DNA from: Colletes latitarsis
Taxonomy: Eukaryota; Arthropoda; Insecta; Hymenoptera; Colletidae
Assembly (NCBI RefSeq): GCF_051014445.1
Contig: NW_027488368.1
Location: 8,246,001 to 8,310,000 of the forward strand
DNA: 64,000 bases
Direction of reading: 5' to 3'
Of the stretch, positions 26,825 to 40,649 are shown one piece after another (the stretch's first letter is position 1; each line of letters starts with the position of its first letter). The translations under genes were made by a program, and so were the position numbers. Under the pieces are notes generated by a model, which worked only from the letters and a program-made list of their open reading frames with translations, was not told where the DNA came from and ran no database searches.

Positions 26825-29800
26825 CCAGAAAAAGGCCAGGATCTGGCCAACAAGTATGCGAAAAACGCGAAAGTATGAGCCAGAAGATTGCAAATACCGG
26901 AACTAACCCAGACATAACCAGCGTTATCCTCTAAAATATTATTCGCAACCAGGGTTCATTGACTGTTTCGGTGTGGTACCACATTACTACGTGGTCCAAG
27001 CCAGAAAAATGCCAGGATCTGAACAACAAGTATGCGAAGAATGCGAAAGTATGAGCCAGATGAGGGCAAATCCCAGACCTAACCTAGACATAACCGGCGT
27101 TATCCTCTAAAATATTAATCGCAACCAGGTTTAGCTGACAGTTTCGATATGGTACCACATTACTACGTGGTCCAAGCCGGAAAAAGGCCAGGATCTGGCC
27201 AACAAGAATGCGAAAAATGCGAAAGTACGAGCCAGTTGAGGGCAAATACCAGACCTAACCGAGACATTACCGGCGTTATCGTATAATATATTAATCGCAA
27301 CCAGGTTTAATTGCCTGTTTCGGTGTGGTACCGCATTACTACGTGATCCAAACCAGAAAAAGCCCAGGATCTGGCCAACAAGTAATGCGAAAAGCGCGAA
27401 TGTATGAGCCAGAAGATTGCAAAACCGGAACTAACCCAGACATAACCAGCGTTATCCTCTAAAATATTATTGGCAACCAGGGTTAATTGACTGTTTCGGT
27501 GTGGTACCACATTACTACGTGGTCCAAGCCAGAAAAAGGCCAGGATCTGGCCAAGAAGTATGCGAGAAATGCGAATGTACGAGCCAAATGATTGCAAATC
27601 CCAGACCTAACCGAGACATAACCGGCGTTATCCTCTAAAATATTAATCGCAACCAGGTTTCATTGACTGTTTCGGTGTGGTACCGCGTTACTACGTGATC
27701 CAAACCAGAAAAAAGCCAGGATCTGGACAACAACTACGCGAAAACGCAAAAGTACGAGCCAGATGTGGGCAAATACCAGACCTACCCCAGACATAACCGG
27801 CGTTATCCTCTAAAATATTAATCGTAACCTGGTTTTATTGACTGTTTCAGTGTGGTACCACATTGCTACGGGATCCAAACCTGAAAAAACCCAGGATCTG
27901 GCCAACAACTATGCGAAAAATGCGAAAGTACGTGCCAGATGAGGGCAAATACCAGACCTAACCCAGACATAACCGGCGTTATCCTCTAAAGTGTTAATCG
28001 AAACCAGGTTTAATAGACTGTTTCGGTGTGGAACCACATTACTACGGGATCCAAACCAGAAAAATCTCAGGATCTGGCCAGCAACTATGCGAAAAATGCG
28101 AAAGTACGTGCCAGATGAGGGCAAATACCAGACCTAACCCAGACATAACCGGCGTTATCCTCCAAAGTGTTCAATGAAACCAGGTTTAATAGACTGTTTC
28201 GGTGTGGAACCACATTACTACGGGATCCAAACCAGAAAAATCCCAGGATCTGGCCAGCAACTATGCGAAGAACGCGAAAGTACGATCCAGTTGAGGGCAA
28301 ATACCAGACCTAACCCAGACATAACCGGCGTTATACTCAAAAATAGTTATCGCAACCAGGTTTAATTGACTGTTTCGGTGTGGCACCGCGTTACTACGTG
28401 ATCCAAACTAGAAAAAGGCCAGGATCTGGCCAACAAGTATGCGAAAAATGCGAAGGTGCGAGCCAGATGAGGGCAAATACCAGACCTATCCCAGACATAA
28501 CCGGCGTTATCCTCTAAAATATTAATCGGACCCAGGTTTAATTGACTGTTTCAGTGTGGTACCACTTTACTACGTGGTCCAAACCGCAAAAAGGCCAGGA
28601 TCTGGCCAACAAGTATGCGAAAAAAGCGAAAGTACGAGCCAGATGAGGGCTGACACCAGACCTAACCGAGACATTACCGGCGTTATCCTCTAAAATATTA
28701 ATCGGACCCAGGTTTAATTGACTGTTTCAGTGTGGTACCACTTTACTACGTGGTCCAAGCCGCAAAAAGGCCAGGATCTGGCCAACAAGTATGCGAAAAA
28801 AGCGAAAGTACGAGCCAGATGAGGGCTAACACCAGACCTAACCGAGACATAACCGGCGTTATCCTCTAAAATATTAATCGCAACCAGGTTTAATTGATTG
28901 TTTCGGTGTGGAACCACATTACTACGGGACCCAAACCAGAAAAATCCCAGGATCTGGCCAGCAACTATGCGAAAAATGCGAAAGTACGTGCCAAATGAGG
29001 GCAAATACCAGACCTAACCCAGACATAACCGGCGTTATACTCAAAAATAGTTATCGCAACCAGGTATAATTGACTGTTTCGGTGTGGTACCACTTTACTA
29101 CGTGGTCCAAGCCGCAAAAAGGCCAGGATCTGGCCAACAAGTATGCGAAAAAAGCGAAAGTACGAGCCAGATGAGGGCTAACACCAGACCTAACCGAGAC
29201 ATAACCGGCGTTATCCTCTAAAATATTAATCGCAACCAGGTTTAATTGATTGTTTCGGTGTGGAACCTCATTACTACGGGATCCAAACCAGAAAAATCCC
29301 AGGATCTGGCCAGCAACTATGCGAAAAATGCGAAAGTACGTGCCAAATGAGGGCAAATACCAGACCTAACCCAGACATAACCGGCGTTATACTCAAAAAT
29401 AGTTATCGCAACCAGGTATAATTGACTGTTTCGGTGTGGCACCGCGTTACTACGTGATCCAAACCATACAAATCCCAGGATCTGGCCAACAACTATGCGA
29501 AAAATGCGAAAGTACGTGCCAGATGAGGGCAAATACCAGACCTAACCCAGACATAACCGGCGTTATCCTCTAAAGTGTTAATCGAAACCAGGTTTAATAG
29601 ACTGTTTCGGTGTGGAACCACATTACTACGGGATCCAAACCAGAAAAATCCCAGGATCTGGCCAGCAACTATGCGAAAAATGCGAAAGTACGTGCCAAAT
29701 GAGGGCAAATACCAGACCTAACCCAGACATAACCGGCGTTATACTCAAAAATAGTTATCGCAACCAGGTATAATTGACTGTTTCGGTGTGGAACCACATT

Positions 29801-29991
29801 ACTACGGGATCCAAACCAGAAAAATCCCAGGATCTGGCCAACAAGTATGCGAAAAAAGCGAATGTACGAGCCCGATGAGGGCTAGGACCAGACCTAACCG
29901 AGACATAACCGGCGTTATCCTCTAAAATATTAATCGGACCCAGGTTTAATTGACTGTTTCAGTGTGGTACCACTTTACTACGTGGTCCAAG
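26825..29991 (+). repeat. 18-monomer block, copy 1
   Basis: Repeats immediately as 29992-33198 with a constant distance of 3167 bp (18 x 176 minus 1). By eye I noticed only three differences: cgcaaaagt/cgcgaaagt near 27743/30910, atcgtaacc/atcggaacc near 27825/30992, and agtacgatcc/agtaggatcc near 28282/31449. Markers include tcaatgaaacc, actcaaaaatagttatcg and tcggacccagg. Confidence 0.93.
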
Positions 29992-32900
29992 CCAGAAAAA
30001 GGCCAGGGTCTGGCCAACAAGTATGCGAAAAACGCGAAAGTATGAGCCAGAAGATTGCAAATACCGGAACTAACCCAGACATAACCAGCGTTATCCTCTA
30101 AAATATTATTCGCAACCAGGGTTCATTGACTGTTTCGGTGTGGTACCACATTACTACGTGGTCCAAGCCAGAAAAATGCCAGGATCTGAACAACAAGTAT
30201 GCGAAGAATGCGAAAGTATGAGCCAGATGAGGGCAAATCCCAGACCTAACCTAGACATAACCGGCGTTATCCTCTAAAATATTAATCGCAACCAGGTTTA
30301 GCTGACAGTTTCGATATGGTACCACATTACTACGTGGTCCAAGCCGGAAAAAGGCCAGGATCTGGCCAACAAGAATGCGAAAAATGCGAAAGTACGAGCC
30401 AGTTGAGGGCAAATACCAGACCTAACCGAGACATTACCGGCGTTATCGTATAATATATTAATCGCAACCAGGTTTAATTGCCTGTTTCGGTGTGGTACCG
30501 CATTACTACGTGATCCAAACCAGAAAAAGCCCAGGATCTGGCCAACAAGTAATGCGAAAAGCGCGAATGTATGAGCCAGAAGATTGCAAAACCGGAACTA
30601 ACCCAGACATAACCAGCGTTATCCTCTAAAATATTATTGGCAACCAGGGTTAATTGACTGTTTCGGTGTGGTACCACATTACTACGTGGTCCAAGCCAGA
30701 AAAAGGCCAGGATCTGGCCAAGAAGTATGCGAGAAATGCGAATGTACGAGCCAAATGATTGCAAATCCCAGACCTAACCGAGACATAACCGGCGTTATCC
30801 TCTAAAATATTAATCGCAACCAGGTTTCATTGACTGTTTCGGTGTGGTACCGCGTTACTACGTGATCCAAACCAGAAAAAAGCCAGGATCTGGACAACAA
30901 CTACGCGAAAACGCGAAAGTACGAGCCAGATGTGGGCAAATACCAGACCTACCCCAGACATAACCGGCGTTATCCTCTAAAATATTAATCGGAACCTGGT
31001 TTTATTGACTGTTTCAGTGTGGTACCACATTGCTACGGGATCCAAACCTGAAAAAACCCAGGATCTGGCCAACAACTATGCGAAAAATGCGAAAGTACGT
31101 GCCAGATGAGGGCAAATACCAGACCTAACCCAGACATAACCGGCGTTATCCTCTAAAGTGTTAATCGAAACCAGGTTTAATAGACTGTTTCGGTGTGGAA
31201 CCACATTACTACGGGATCCAAACCAGAAAAATCTCAGGATCTGGCCAGCAACTATGCGAAAAATGCGAAAGTACGTGCCAGATGAGGGCAAATACCAGAC
31301 CTAACCCAGACATAACCGGCGTTATCCTCCAAAGTGTTCAATGAAACCAGGTTTAATAGACTGTTTCGGTGTGGAACCACATTACTACGGGATCCAAACC
31401 AGAAAAATCCCAGGATCTGGCCAGCAACTATGCGAAGAACGCGAAAGTAGGATCCAGTTGAGGGCAAATACCAGACCTAACCCAGACATAACCGGCGTTA
31501 TACTCAAAAATAGTTATCGCAACCAGGTTTAATTGACTGTTTCGGTGTGGCACCGCGTTACTACGTGATCCAAACTAGAAAAAGGCCAGGATCTGGCCAA
31601 CAAGTATGCGAAAAATGCGAAGGTGCGAGCCAGATGAGGGCAAATACCAGACCTATCCCAGACATAACCGGCGTTATCCTCTAAAATATTAATCGGACCC
31701 AGGTTTAATTGACTGTTTCAGTGTGGTACCACTTTACTACGTGGTCCAAACCGCAAAAAGGCCAGGATCTGGCCAACAAGTATGCGAAAAAAGCGAAAGT
31801 ACGAGCCAGATGAGGGCTGACACCAGACCTAACCGAGACATTACCGGCGTTATCCTCTAAAATATTAATCGGACCCAGGTTTAATTGACTGTTTCAGTGT
31901 GGTACCACTTTACTACGTGGTCCAAGCCGCAAAAAGGCCAGGATCTGGCCAACAAGTATGCGAAAAAAGCGAAAGTACGAGCCAGATGAGGGCTAACACC
32001 AGACCTAACCGAGACATAACCGGCGTTATCCTCTAAAATATTAATCGCAACCAGGTTTAATTGATTGTTTCGGTGTGGAACCACATTACTACGGGACCCA
32101 AACCAGAAAAATCCCAGGATCTGGCCAGCAACTATGCGAAAAATGCGAAAGTACGTGCCAAATGAGGGCAAATACCAGACCTAACCCAGACATAACCGGC
32201 GTTATACTCAAAAATAGTTATCGCAACCAGGTATAATTGACTGTTTCGGTGTGGTACCACTTTACTACGTGGTCCAAGCCGCAAAAAGGCCAGGATCTGG
32301 CCAACAAGTATGCGAAAAAAGCGAAAGTACGAGCCAGATGAGGGCTAACACCAGACCTAACCGAGACATAACCGGCGTTATCCTCTAAAATATTAATCGC
32401 AACCAGGTTTAATTGATTGTTTCGGTGTGGAACCTCATTACTACGGGATCCAAACCAGAAAAATCCCAGGATCTGGCCAGCAACTATGCGAAAAATGCGA
32501 AAGTACGTGCCAAATGAGGGCAAATACCAGACCTAACCCAGACATAACCGGCGTTATACTCAAAAATAGTTATCGCAACCAGGTATAATTGACTGTTTCG
32601 GTGTGGCACCGCGTTACTACGTGATCCAAACCATACAAATCCCAGGATCTGGCCAACAACTATGCGAAAAATGCGAAAGTACGTGCCAGATGAGGGCAAA
32701 TACCAGACCTAACCCAGACATAACCGGCGTTATCCTCTAAAGTGTTAATCGAAACCAGGTTTAATAGACTGTTTCGGTGTGGAACCACATTACTACGGGA
32801 TCCAAACCAGAAAAATCCCAGGATCTGGCCAGCAACTATGCGAAAAATGCGAAAGTACGTGCCAAATGAGGGCAAATACCAGACCTAACCCAGACATAAC

Positions 32901-33198
32901 CGGCGTTATACTCAAAAATAGTTATCGCAACCAGGTATAATTGACTGTTTCGGTGTGGAACCACATTACTACGGGATCCAAACCAGAAAAATCCCAGGAT
33001 CTGGCCAACAAGTATGCGAAAAAAGCGAATGTACGAGCCCGATGAGGGCTAGGACCAGACCTAACCGAGACATAACCGGCGTTATCCTCTAAAATATTAA
33101 TCGGACCCAGGTTTAATTGACTGTTTCAGTGTGGTACCACTTTACTACGTGGTCCAAGCCAGAAAAAGGCCAGGGTCTGGCCAACAAGTATGCGAAAA
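29992..33198 (+). repeat. 18-monomer block, copy 2
   Basis: Tandem second copy of 26825-29991, near perfect. From about 30744 onward it is also the source of, or shares a source with, 34967-38320. After 33198 it departs from copy 1. Confidence 0.93.
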
Positions 33199-33320
33199 AT
33201 GCGAAAGTACGAGCCAGATGAGGGTAAATACCAGACCTAACCCAGACATAACCGGCGTTATCCTCTAAAATGTTAATCGGACCCAGTTTTAATTGACTGT
33301 TTCAGTGTGGCACCACGTTA

Positions 33321-35050
33321 CTACGTGGTCCAAGCCGCAAAAAGGCCAGGATCTGGCCAACAAGTATGCGAAAAAAGCGATAGTACGAGCCAGATGAGGG
33401 CTAACACCAGACCTAACCGAGACATAACCGGCGTTATCCTCTAAAATATTAATCGCAACCAGGTTTAATTGATTGTTTCGGTGTGGAACCACATTACTAC
33501 GGTATCCAAACCAGAAAAAAGCCAGGATCTGGCCAACAACTATGCGAAAAACGCAAAAGTACGAGCCAGATGAGGGTAAATACCAGACCTAACCCAGACA
33601 TAACCAGCGTTATCCTCTAAAATACTTATCGGAACCAGCTTCTATTGACTGTTTCAGTGTGGTACCACATTACTAGGTGATCCAAACCAGAAAAGGGCCA
33701 GGATCTGGCCAACAAGTGTGCGAAAAACGCGAAACTATGAGCCAGATGATTGCAAATACCAGAACTGACACAGACATAACCAGCGTTATCCTGTAAAATA
33801 CTAATCGGAACCAGCTTTTATTGACAGTTTCAGTGTGGTACCACATTACTACGGGATCCAAACCAGAAAATACTCAGGATCTGGCCAACAACTATGCGAA
33901 AAACGCAAAAGTACGAGACAGATGACGGGAAATCCTAGAACTAACCGAGACATAACCGGCGTTATCCTCTAAAATATTTATCGCAAACAGGTTTAATTGA
34001 CTGTTTCAGTGTGGTACCACTTTACTACGTGATCCAAACCAGAAAAAGGCCAGGATCTGGCCAAGAAGTATGCGAAAAATGGGAAAGTACGAGCCAAATG
34101 ATTGCAAATCCCAGACCTAACCGAGACATAACCGGCGTTATCCTCTAAAATATTAATCGCAACCAGGTTTAATTGACTGTTTCGGTGTGGTACCACATTA
34201 GTACGTGGTCCAAGCCGCAAAAAGGCCAGGATCTGGCCAACAAGTATGCGAAAAAAGCGATAGTACGAGCCAGATGAGGGCTAACACCAGACCTAACCGA
34301 GACATAACCGGCGTTATCCTCTAAAATATTAATCGCAACCAGGTTTAATTGATTGTTTCGGTGTGGAACCACATTACTACGGTATCCAAACCAGAAAAAA
34401 GCCAGGATCTGGCCAACAACTATGCGAAAAACGCAAAAGTACGAGCCAGATGAGGGTAAATACCAGACCTAACCCAGACATAACCAGCGTTATCCTCTAA
34501 AATACTTATCGGAACCAGCTTCTATTGACTGTTTCAGTGTGGTACCACATTACTAGGTGATCCAAACCAGAAAAGGGCCAGGATCTGGCCAACAAGTGTG
34601 CGAAAAACGCGAAACTATGAGCCAGATGATTGCAAATACCAGAACTGACACAGACATAACCAGCGTTATCCTGTAAAATACTAATCGGAACCAGCTTTTA
34701 TTGACAGTTTCAGTGTGGTACCACATTACTACGGGATCCAAACCAGAAAATACTCAGGATCTGGCCAACAACTATGCGAAAAACGCAAAAGTACGAGACA
34801 GATGACGGGAAATCCTAGAACTAACCGAGACATAACCGGCGTTATCCTCTAAAATATTTATCGCAAACAGGTTTAATTGACTGTTTCAGTGTGGTACCAC
34901 TTTACTACGTGATCCAAACCAGAAAAAGGCCAGGATCTGGCCAAGAAGTATGCGAAAAATGGGAAAGTACGAGCCAAATGATTGCAAATCCCAGACCTAA
35001 CCGAGACATAACCGGCGTTATCCTCTAAAATATTAATCGCAACCAGGTTT
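33321..35050 (+). repeat. 5-monomer tandem duplication (880 bp)
   Basis: Positions 33321-34170 and 34201-35050 match at exactly 880 bp, sharing gcgatagtacgagcc, actaggtgatcc, gcgaaactatgagcc and aatactcagg. It lies between copies 2 and 3 of the large block. Confidence 0.92.
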
Positions 35051-38000
35051 CATTGACTGTTTCGGTGTGGTACCGCGTTACTACGTGATCCAAACCAGAA
35101 AAAAGCCAGGATCTGGACAACAACTACGCGAAAACGCGAAAGTACGAGCCAGATGTGGGCAAATACCAGACCTACCCCAGACATAACCGGCGTTATCCTC
35201 TAAAATATTAATCGGAACCTGGTTTTATTGACTGTTTCAGTGTGGTACCACATTGCTACGGGATCCAAACCTGAAAAAACCCAGGATCTGGCCAACAACT
35301 ATGCGAAAAATGCGAAAGTACGTGCCAGATGAGGGCAAATACCAGACCTAACCCAGACATAACCGGCGTTATCCTCTAAAGTGTTAATCGAAACCAGGTT
35401 TAATAGACTGTTTCGGTGTGGAACCACATTACTACGGGATCCAAACCAGAAAAATCTCAGGATCTGGCCAGCAACTATGCGAAAAATGCGAAAGTACGTG
35501 CCAGATGAGGGCAAATACCAGACCTAACCCAGACATAACCGGCGTTATCCTCCAAAGTGTTCAATGAAACCAGGTTTAATAGACTGTTTCGGTGTGGAAC
35601 CACATTACTACGGGATCCAAACCAGAAAAATCCCAGGATCTGGCCAGCAACTATGCGAAGAACGCGAAAGTACGATCCAGTTGAGGGCAAATACCAGACC
35701 TAACCCAGACATAACCGGCGTTATACTCAAAAATAGTTATCGCAACCAGGTTTAATTGACTGTTTCGGTGTGGCACCGCGTTACTACGTGATCCAAACTA
35801 GAAAAAGGCCAGGATCTGGCCAACAAGTATGCGAAAAATGCGAAGGTGCGAGCCAGATGAGGGCAAATACCAGACCTATCCCAGACATAACCGGCGTTAT
35901 CCTCTAAAATATTAATCGGACCCAGGTTTAATTGACTGTTTCAGTGTGGTACCACTTTACTACGTGGTCCAAACCGCAAAAAGGCCAGGATCTGGCCAAC
36001 AAGTATGCGAAAAAAGCGAAAGTACGAGCCAGATGAGGGCTGACACCAGACCTAACCGAGACATTACCGGCGTTATCCTCTAAAATATTAATCGGACCCA
36101 GGTTTAATTGACTGTTTCAGTGTGGTACCACTTTACTACGTGGTCCAAGCCGCAAAAAGGCCAGGATCTGGCCAACAAGTATGCGAAAAAAGCGAAAGTA
36201 CGAGCCAGATGAGGGCTAACACCAGACCTAACCGAGACATAACCGGCGTTATCCTCTAAAATATTAATCGCAACCAGGTTTAATTGATTGTTTCGGTGTG
36301 GAACCACATTACTACGGGACCCAAACCAGAAAAATCCCAGGATCTGGCCAGCAACTATGCGAAAAATGCGAAAGTACGTGCCAAATGAGGGCAAATACCA
36401 GACCTAACCCAGACATAACCGGCGTTATACTCAAAAATAGTTATCGCAACCAGGTATAATTGACTGTTTCGGTGTGGTACCACTTTACTACGTGGTCCAA
36501 GCCGCAAAAAGGCCAGGATCTGGCCAACAAGTATGCGAAAAAAGCGAAAGTACGAGCCAGATGAGGGCTAACACCAGACCTAACCGAGACATAACCGGCG
36601 TTATCCTCTAAAATATTAATCGCAACCAGGTTTAATTGATTGTTTCGGTGTGGAACCTCATTACTACGGGATCCAAACCAGAAAAATCCCAGGATCTGGC
36701 CAGCAACTATGCGAAAAATGCGAAAGTACGTGCCAAATGAGGGCAAATACCAGACCTAACCCAGACATAACCGGCGTTATACTCAAAAATAGTTATCGCA
36801 ACCAGGTATAATTGACTGTTTCGGTGTGGCACCGCGTTACTACGTGATCCAAACCATACAAATCCCAGGATCTGGCCAACAACTATGCGAAAAATGCGAA
36901 AGTACGTGCCAGATGAGGGCAAATACCAGACCTAACCCAGACATAACCGGCGTTATCCTCTAAAGTGTTAATCGAAACCAGGTTTAATAGACTGTTTCGG
37001 TGTGGAACCACATTACTACGGGATCCAAACCAGAAAAATCCCAGGATCTGGCCAGCAACTATGCGAAAAATGCGAAAGTACGTGCCAAATGAGGGCAAAT
37101 ACCAGACCTAACCCAGACATAACCGGCGTTATACTCAAAAATAGTTATCGCAACCAGGTATAATTGACTGTTTCGGTGTGGAACCACATTACTACGGGAT
37201 CCAAACCAGAAAAATCCCAGGATCTGGCCAACAAGTATGCGAAAAAAGCGAATGTACGAGCCCGATGAGGGCTAGGACCAGACCTAACCGAGACATAACC
37301 GGCGTTATCCTCTAAAATATTAATCGGACCCAGGTTTAATTGACTGTTTCAGTGTGGTACCACTTTACTACGTGGTCCAAGCCAGAAAAAGGCCAGGGTC
37401 TGGCCAACAAGTATGCGAAAAATGCGAAAGTACGAGCCAGATGAGGGTAAATACCAGACCTAACCCAGACATAACCGGCGTTATCCTCTAAAATGTTAAT
37501 CGGACCCAGTTTTAATTGACTGTTTCAGTGTGGCACCACGTTACTACGTGGTCCAAGCCGCAAAAAGGCCAGGATCTGGCCAACAAGTATGCGAAAAAAG
37601 CGATAGTACGAGCCAGATGAGGGCTAACACCAGACCTAACCGAGACATAACCGGCGTTATCCTCTAAAATATTAATCGCAACCAGGTTTAATTGATTGTT
37701 TCGGTGTGGAACCACATTACTACGGTATCCAAACCAGAAAAAAGCCAGGATCTGGCCAACAACTATGCGAAAAACGCAAAAGTACGAGCCAGATGAGGGT
37801 AAATACCAGACCTAACCCAGACATAACCAGCGTTATCCTCTAAAATACTTATCGGAACCAGCTTCTATTGACTGTTTCAGTGTGGTACCACATTACTAGG
37901 TGATCCAAACCAGAAAAGGGCCAGGATCTGGCCAACAAGTGTGCGAAAAACGCGAAACTATGAGCCAGATGATTGCAAATACCAGAACTGACACAGACAT

Positions 38001-38320
38001 AACCAGCGTTATCCTGTAAAATACTAATCGGAACCAGCTTTTATTGACAGTTTCAGTGTGGTACCACATTACTACGGGATCCAAACCAGAAAATACTCAG
38101 GATCTGGCCAACAACTATGCGAAAAACGCAAAAGTACGAGACAGATGACGGGAAATCCTAGAACTAACCGAGACATAACCGGCGTTATCCTCTAAAATAT
38201 TTATCGCAAACAGGTTTAATTGACTGTTTCAGTGTGGTACCACTTTACTACGTGATCCAAACCAGAAAAAGGCCAGGATCTGGCCAAGAAGTATGCGAAA
38301 AATGGGAAAGTACGAGCCAG
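34967..38320 (+). repeat. 19-monomer copy overlapping the 18-monomer block
   Basis: Matches 30744-34097 at 4223 bp (24 x 176 minus 1). It includes the 5-monomer motif only once, so the 880-bp duplication is either younger than this copy or was lost from it. The left junction falls inside a monomer: just before 34967 the sequence follows the 34090 type, after it the 30744 type. Confidence 0.92.
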
Positions 38321-40649
38321 ATGATGGCAAATACCAGACCTAACCCAGACATCACCGGCGTTATCGACTAAAATATTAATCGCAGCCAGGTTTAGTTGAC
38401 CGTTTCAGTGTGGAACCACATTACTACGGGATCCAAACCTGAAAAAACCCAGGATCTGGCCAACAACTATGCGAAAAATGCGAAAGTACGTGCCAGATGA
38501 GGGCAATTACCAGGCCTAACCCAGACATAACTGGCGTTATCCTCTAAAGTGTTAATCGAAACCAGGCTTAATAGACTGTTTCGGTGTGGAACCACATTAC
38601 TACGGGATCCAAACCAGAAAAATCCCAGGATCTGGCCAGCAACTATGCGAAAAACGCGAAAGTACGATCCAGTTGAGGGCAAATACCAGACCTAACCCAG
38701 ACATAACCGGCGTTATCCTCTAAAATATTAATCGCACCCAGGTTTAATTGACTGTTTCAGTGTGGTACCACATTACTACGTGGTCCAAGCCGCAAAAAGG
38801 CCAGGATCTGGCCAACAAGTATGCGAAAAAAGCGAAAGTACGAGTCTGATGAGGGCTAATACCAGACCTAACCGAGACATAATCGGCGTTATCCTCTAAA
38901 ATATTAATCGGACCCAGGTTTAATTGACTGTTTCAGTGTTGTACCACTTTACTACGTGGTCCAAGCCAGAAAAAGGCCAGGGTCTGCCCAACAAGTATGC
39001 GAAGAATGCGAAAGTACGAGACAGATGAGGGCAAATACCAGACCTAACCGAGACGTAACCGGCGTTATCCTCTAAAATATTAATCGCGACAATGTTTAGT
39101 TGACTGTTTCGGCGTGGTACCGCATTACTACGGGATCCAAACCAGAAAAAGCCCAGGATCTGGCCAAAAAGTAATGCGAAAAATGCGAAAGTATGAGCCA
39201 GATGAGGGCAAATCCCAGACCTAACCTAGACATAACCGGCGTTATCCTCTAAAATATTAATCGCAACCAGGTTTAGCTGACAGTTTCGGTGTGGTACCAC
39301 ATTACTACGTGGTCCAAGCCGGAAAAAGGCCAGGATCTGGCCAACAAGTATGCGAAAAATGCGAAAGTACGTGCCAGATGGGGGTAAATACCAGACCTAA
39401 CCTAGACATAACCGGCGTTATCCTCTAAAATATTAATCGGAATCAGGATTATTTTTCTGTTTCAGTGTGGTACCATATTACTGCCATGTCAAGGCCAGAA
39501 AAAGGTCAGGATCTGGCCAACAAGTATGCGAAAAATGCGAAAGTACGTGCCAGATGAGGGCAAATACCAGACCTAACCCAGACATAACCTGCGTTATCCT
39601 CTCAAATATTAATCGGAACCAGGTTTAATTGACTGTTTCAGTGTGGTACCACATTACTGCCATGTCAAAGCCAGAAAAAGGCCAGGATCTGGCCAACAAG
39701 TATGCGAAAAACGCGAAAGTATGAGCCAGAAGATTGTAAATACCGGAACTAAACCAGACGTAACCAGCGTTATCCTCTAAAATATTATTCGCAACCAGGG
39801 TTAATTGACTGTTTCGGTGTGGTACCACATTACTACGTGGTCCAAGCCAGAGAAAGGCCAGGATCTGAACAACAAGTATGCGAAGAATGCGAAAGTACGA
39901 GCCACATGATTGCTAATACCAGACCTAACCGAGACGTAACCGGCGTTATCCTCTAAAATATTAATCGCAACAATGTTTAGTTGACTGTTTCGGCGTGGTA
40001 CCGCATTACTACGGGATCCAAACCAGAAATATCCCAGGATCTGGCCAACAAGTATGCGAAAAATGCGAAAGTATGTGCCTGATGATTGCAAATACCAGAA
40101 CTAACCCAAACATAACCAGCGTTATCCTCCAAAATATTAATCGCAACCAGGTTTAATTGACTGTTTCGGTGTGGAACCACATAACGACGGGATCCAAACC
40201 ACAAAAAACCCGAGATCTGGCCAACAAATAAGCGAAAAATGCGAAAGTACGAGTCTGATGAGGGCAAATCCCAGACCTAACCGAGACATTACCGGCGTTA
40301 TCCTCTAAAATATTAATCGCAACCAGGTTTAATTGACTGTATCGATGTGGAACCACATTACTACGGGATCCAAACCAGAAGAAACCCAGGATCTGGCCAA
40401 CAAGTATGCGAAAAATGTGAAAGTATGTGCCAGATGATGGCAAATACCAGAACTAACCCAGACATAACCAGCGTTATCCTCTAAAATATTTGTCGGAACC
40501 AGCTTCTATTAACTGTTTCAGTGTGGTACCACATTAGTACGGGATCCAAACGAGAAAAAACCCACGATTTGGGCAACAAATATGCGAAAAACTCGAATGT
40601 ACGAGCCTGATGAGGGCAAATACCAGACCTATCCCAGACATAACCGGCG
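38321..40649 (+). repeat. Mixed monomers right of the large duplication
   Basis: About 38320-38700 matches 41313-41693 at 2993 bp (17 monomers plus 1), and about 38830-39300 matches 42530-43000 at 3697 bp (21 monomers plus 1). The region 39700-40640 has older variants such as gcaacaatgtttag and ccacaaaaaaccc. Only satellite DNA is present. Confidence 0.78.

Noticed and set aside
29050..29450. Promoter-like tataat next to ttgact in units reading ggtataattgactg
   Set aside because: A one-base variant of the standard ggtttaattgactg, inherited by duplication, with no gene downstream. A bacterial-type promoter would be meaningless in this context.
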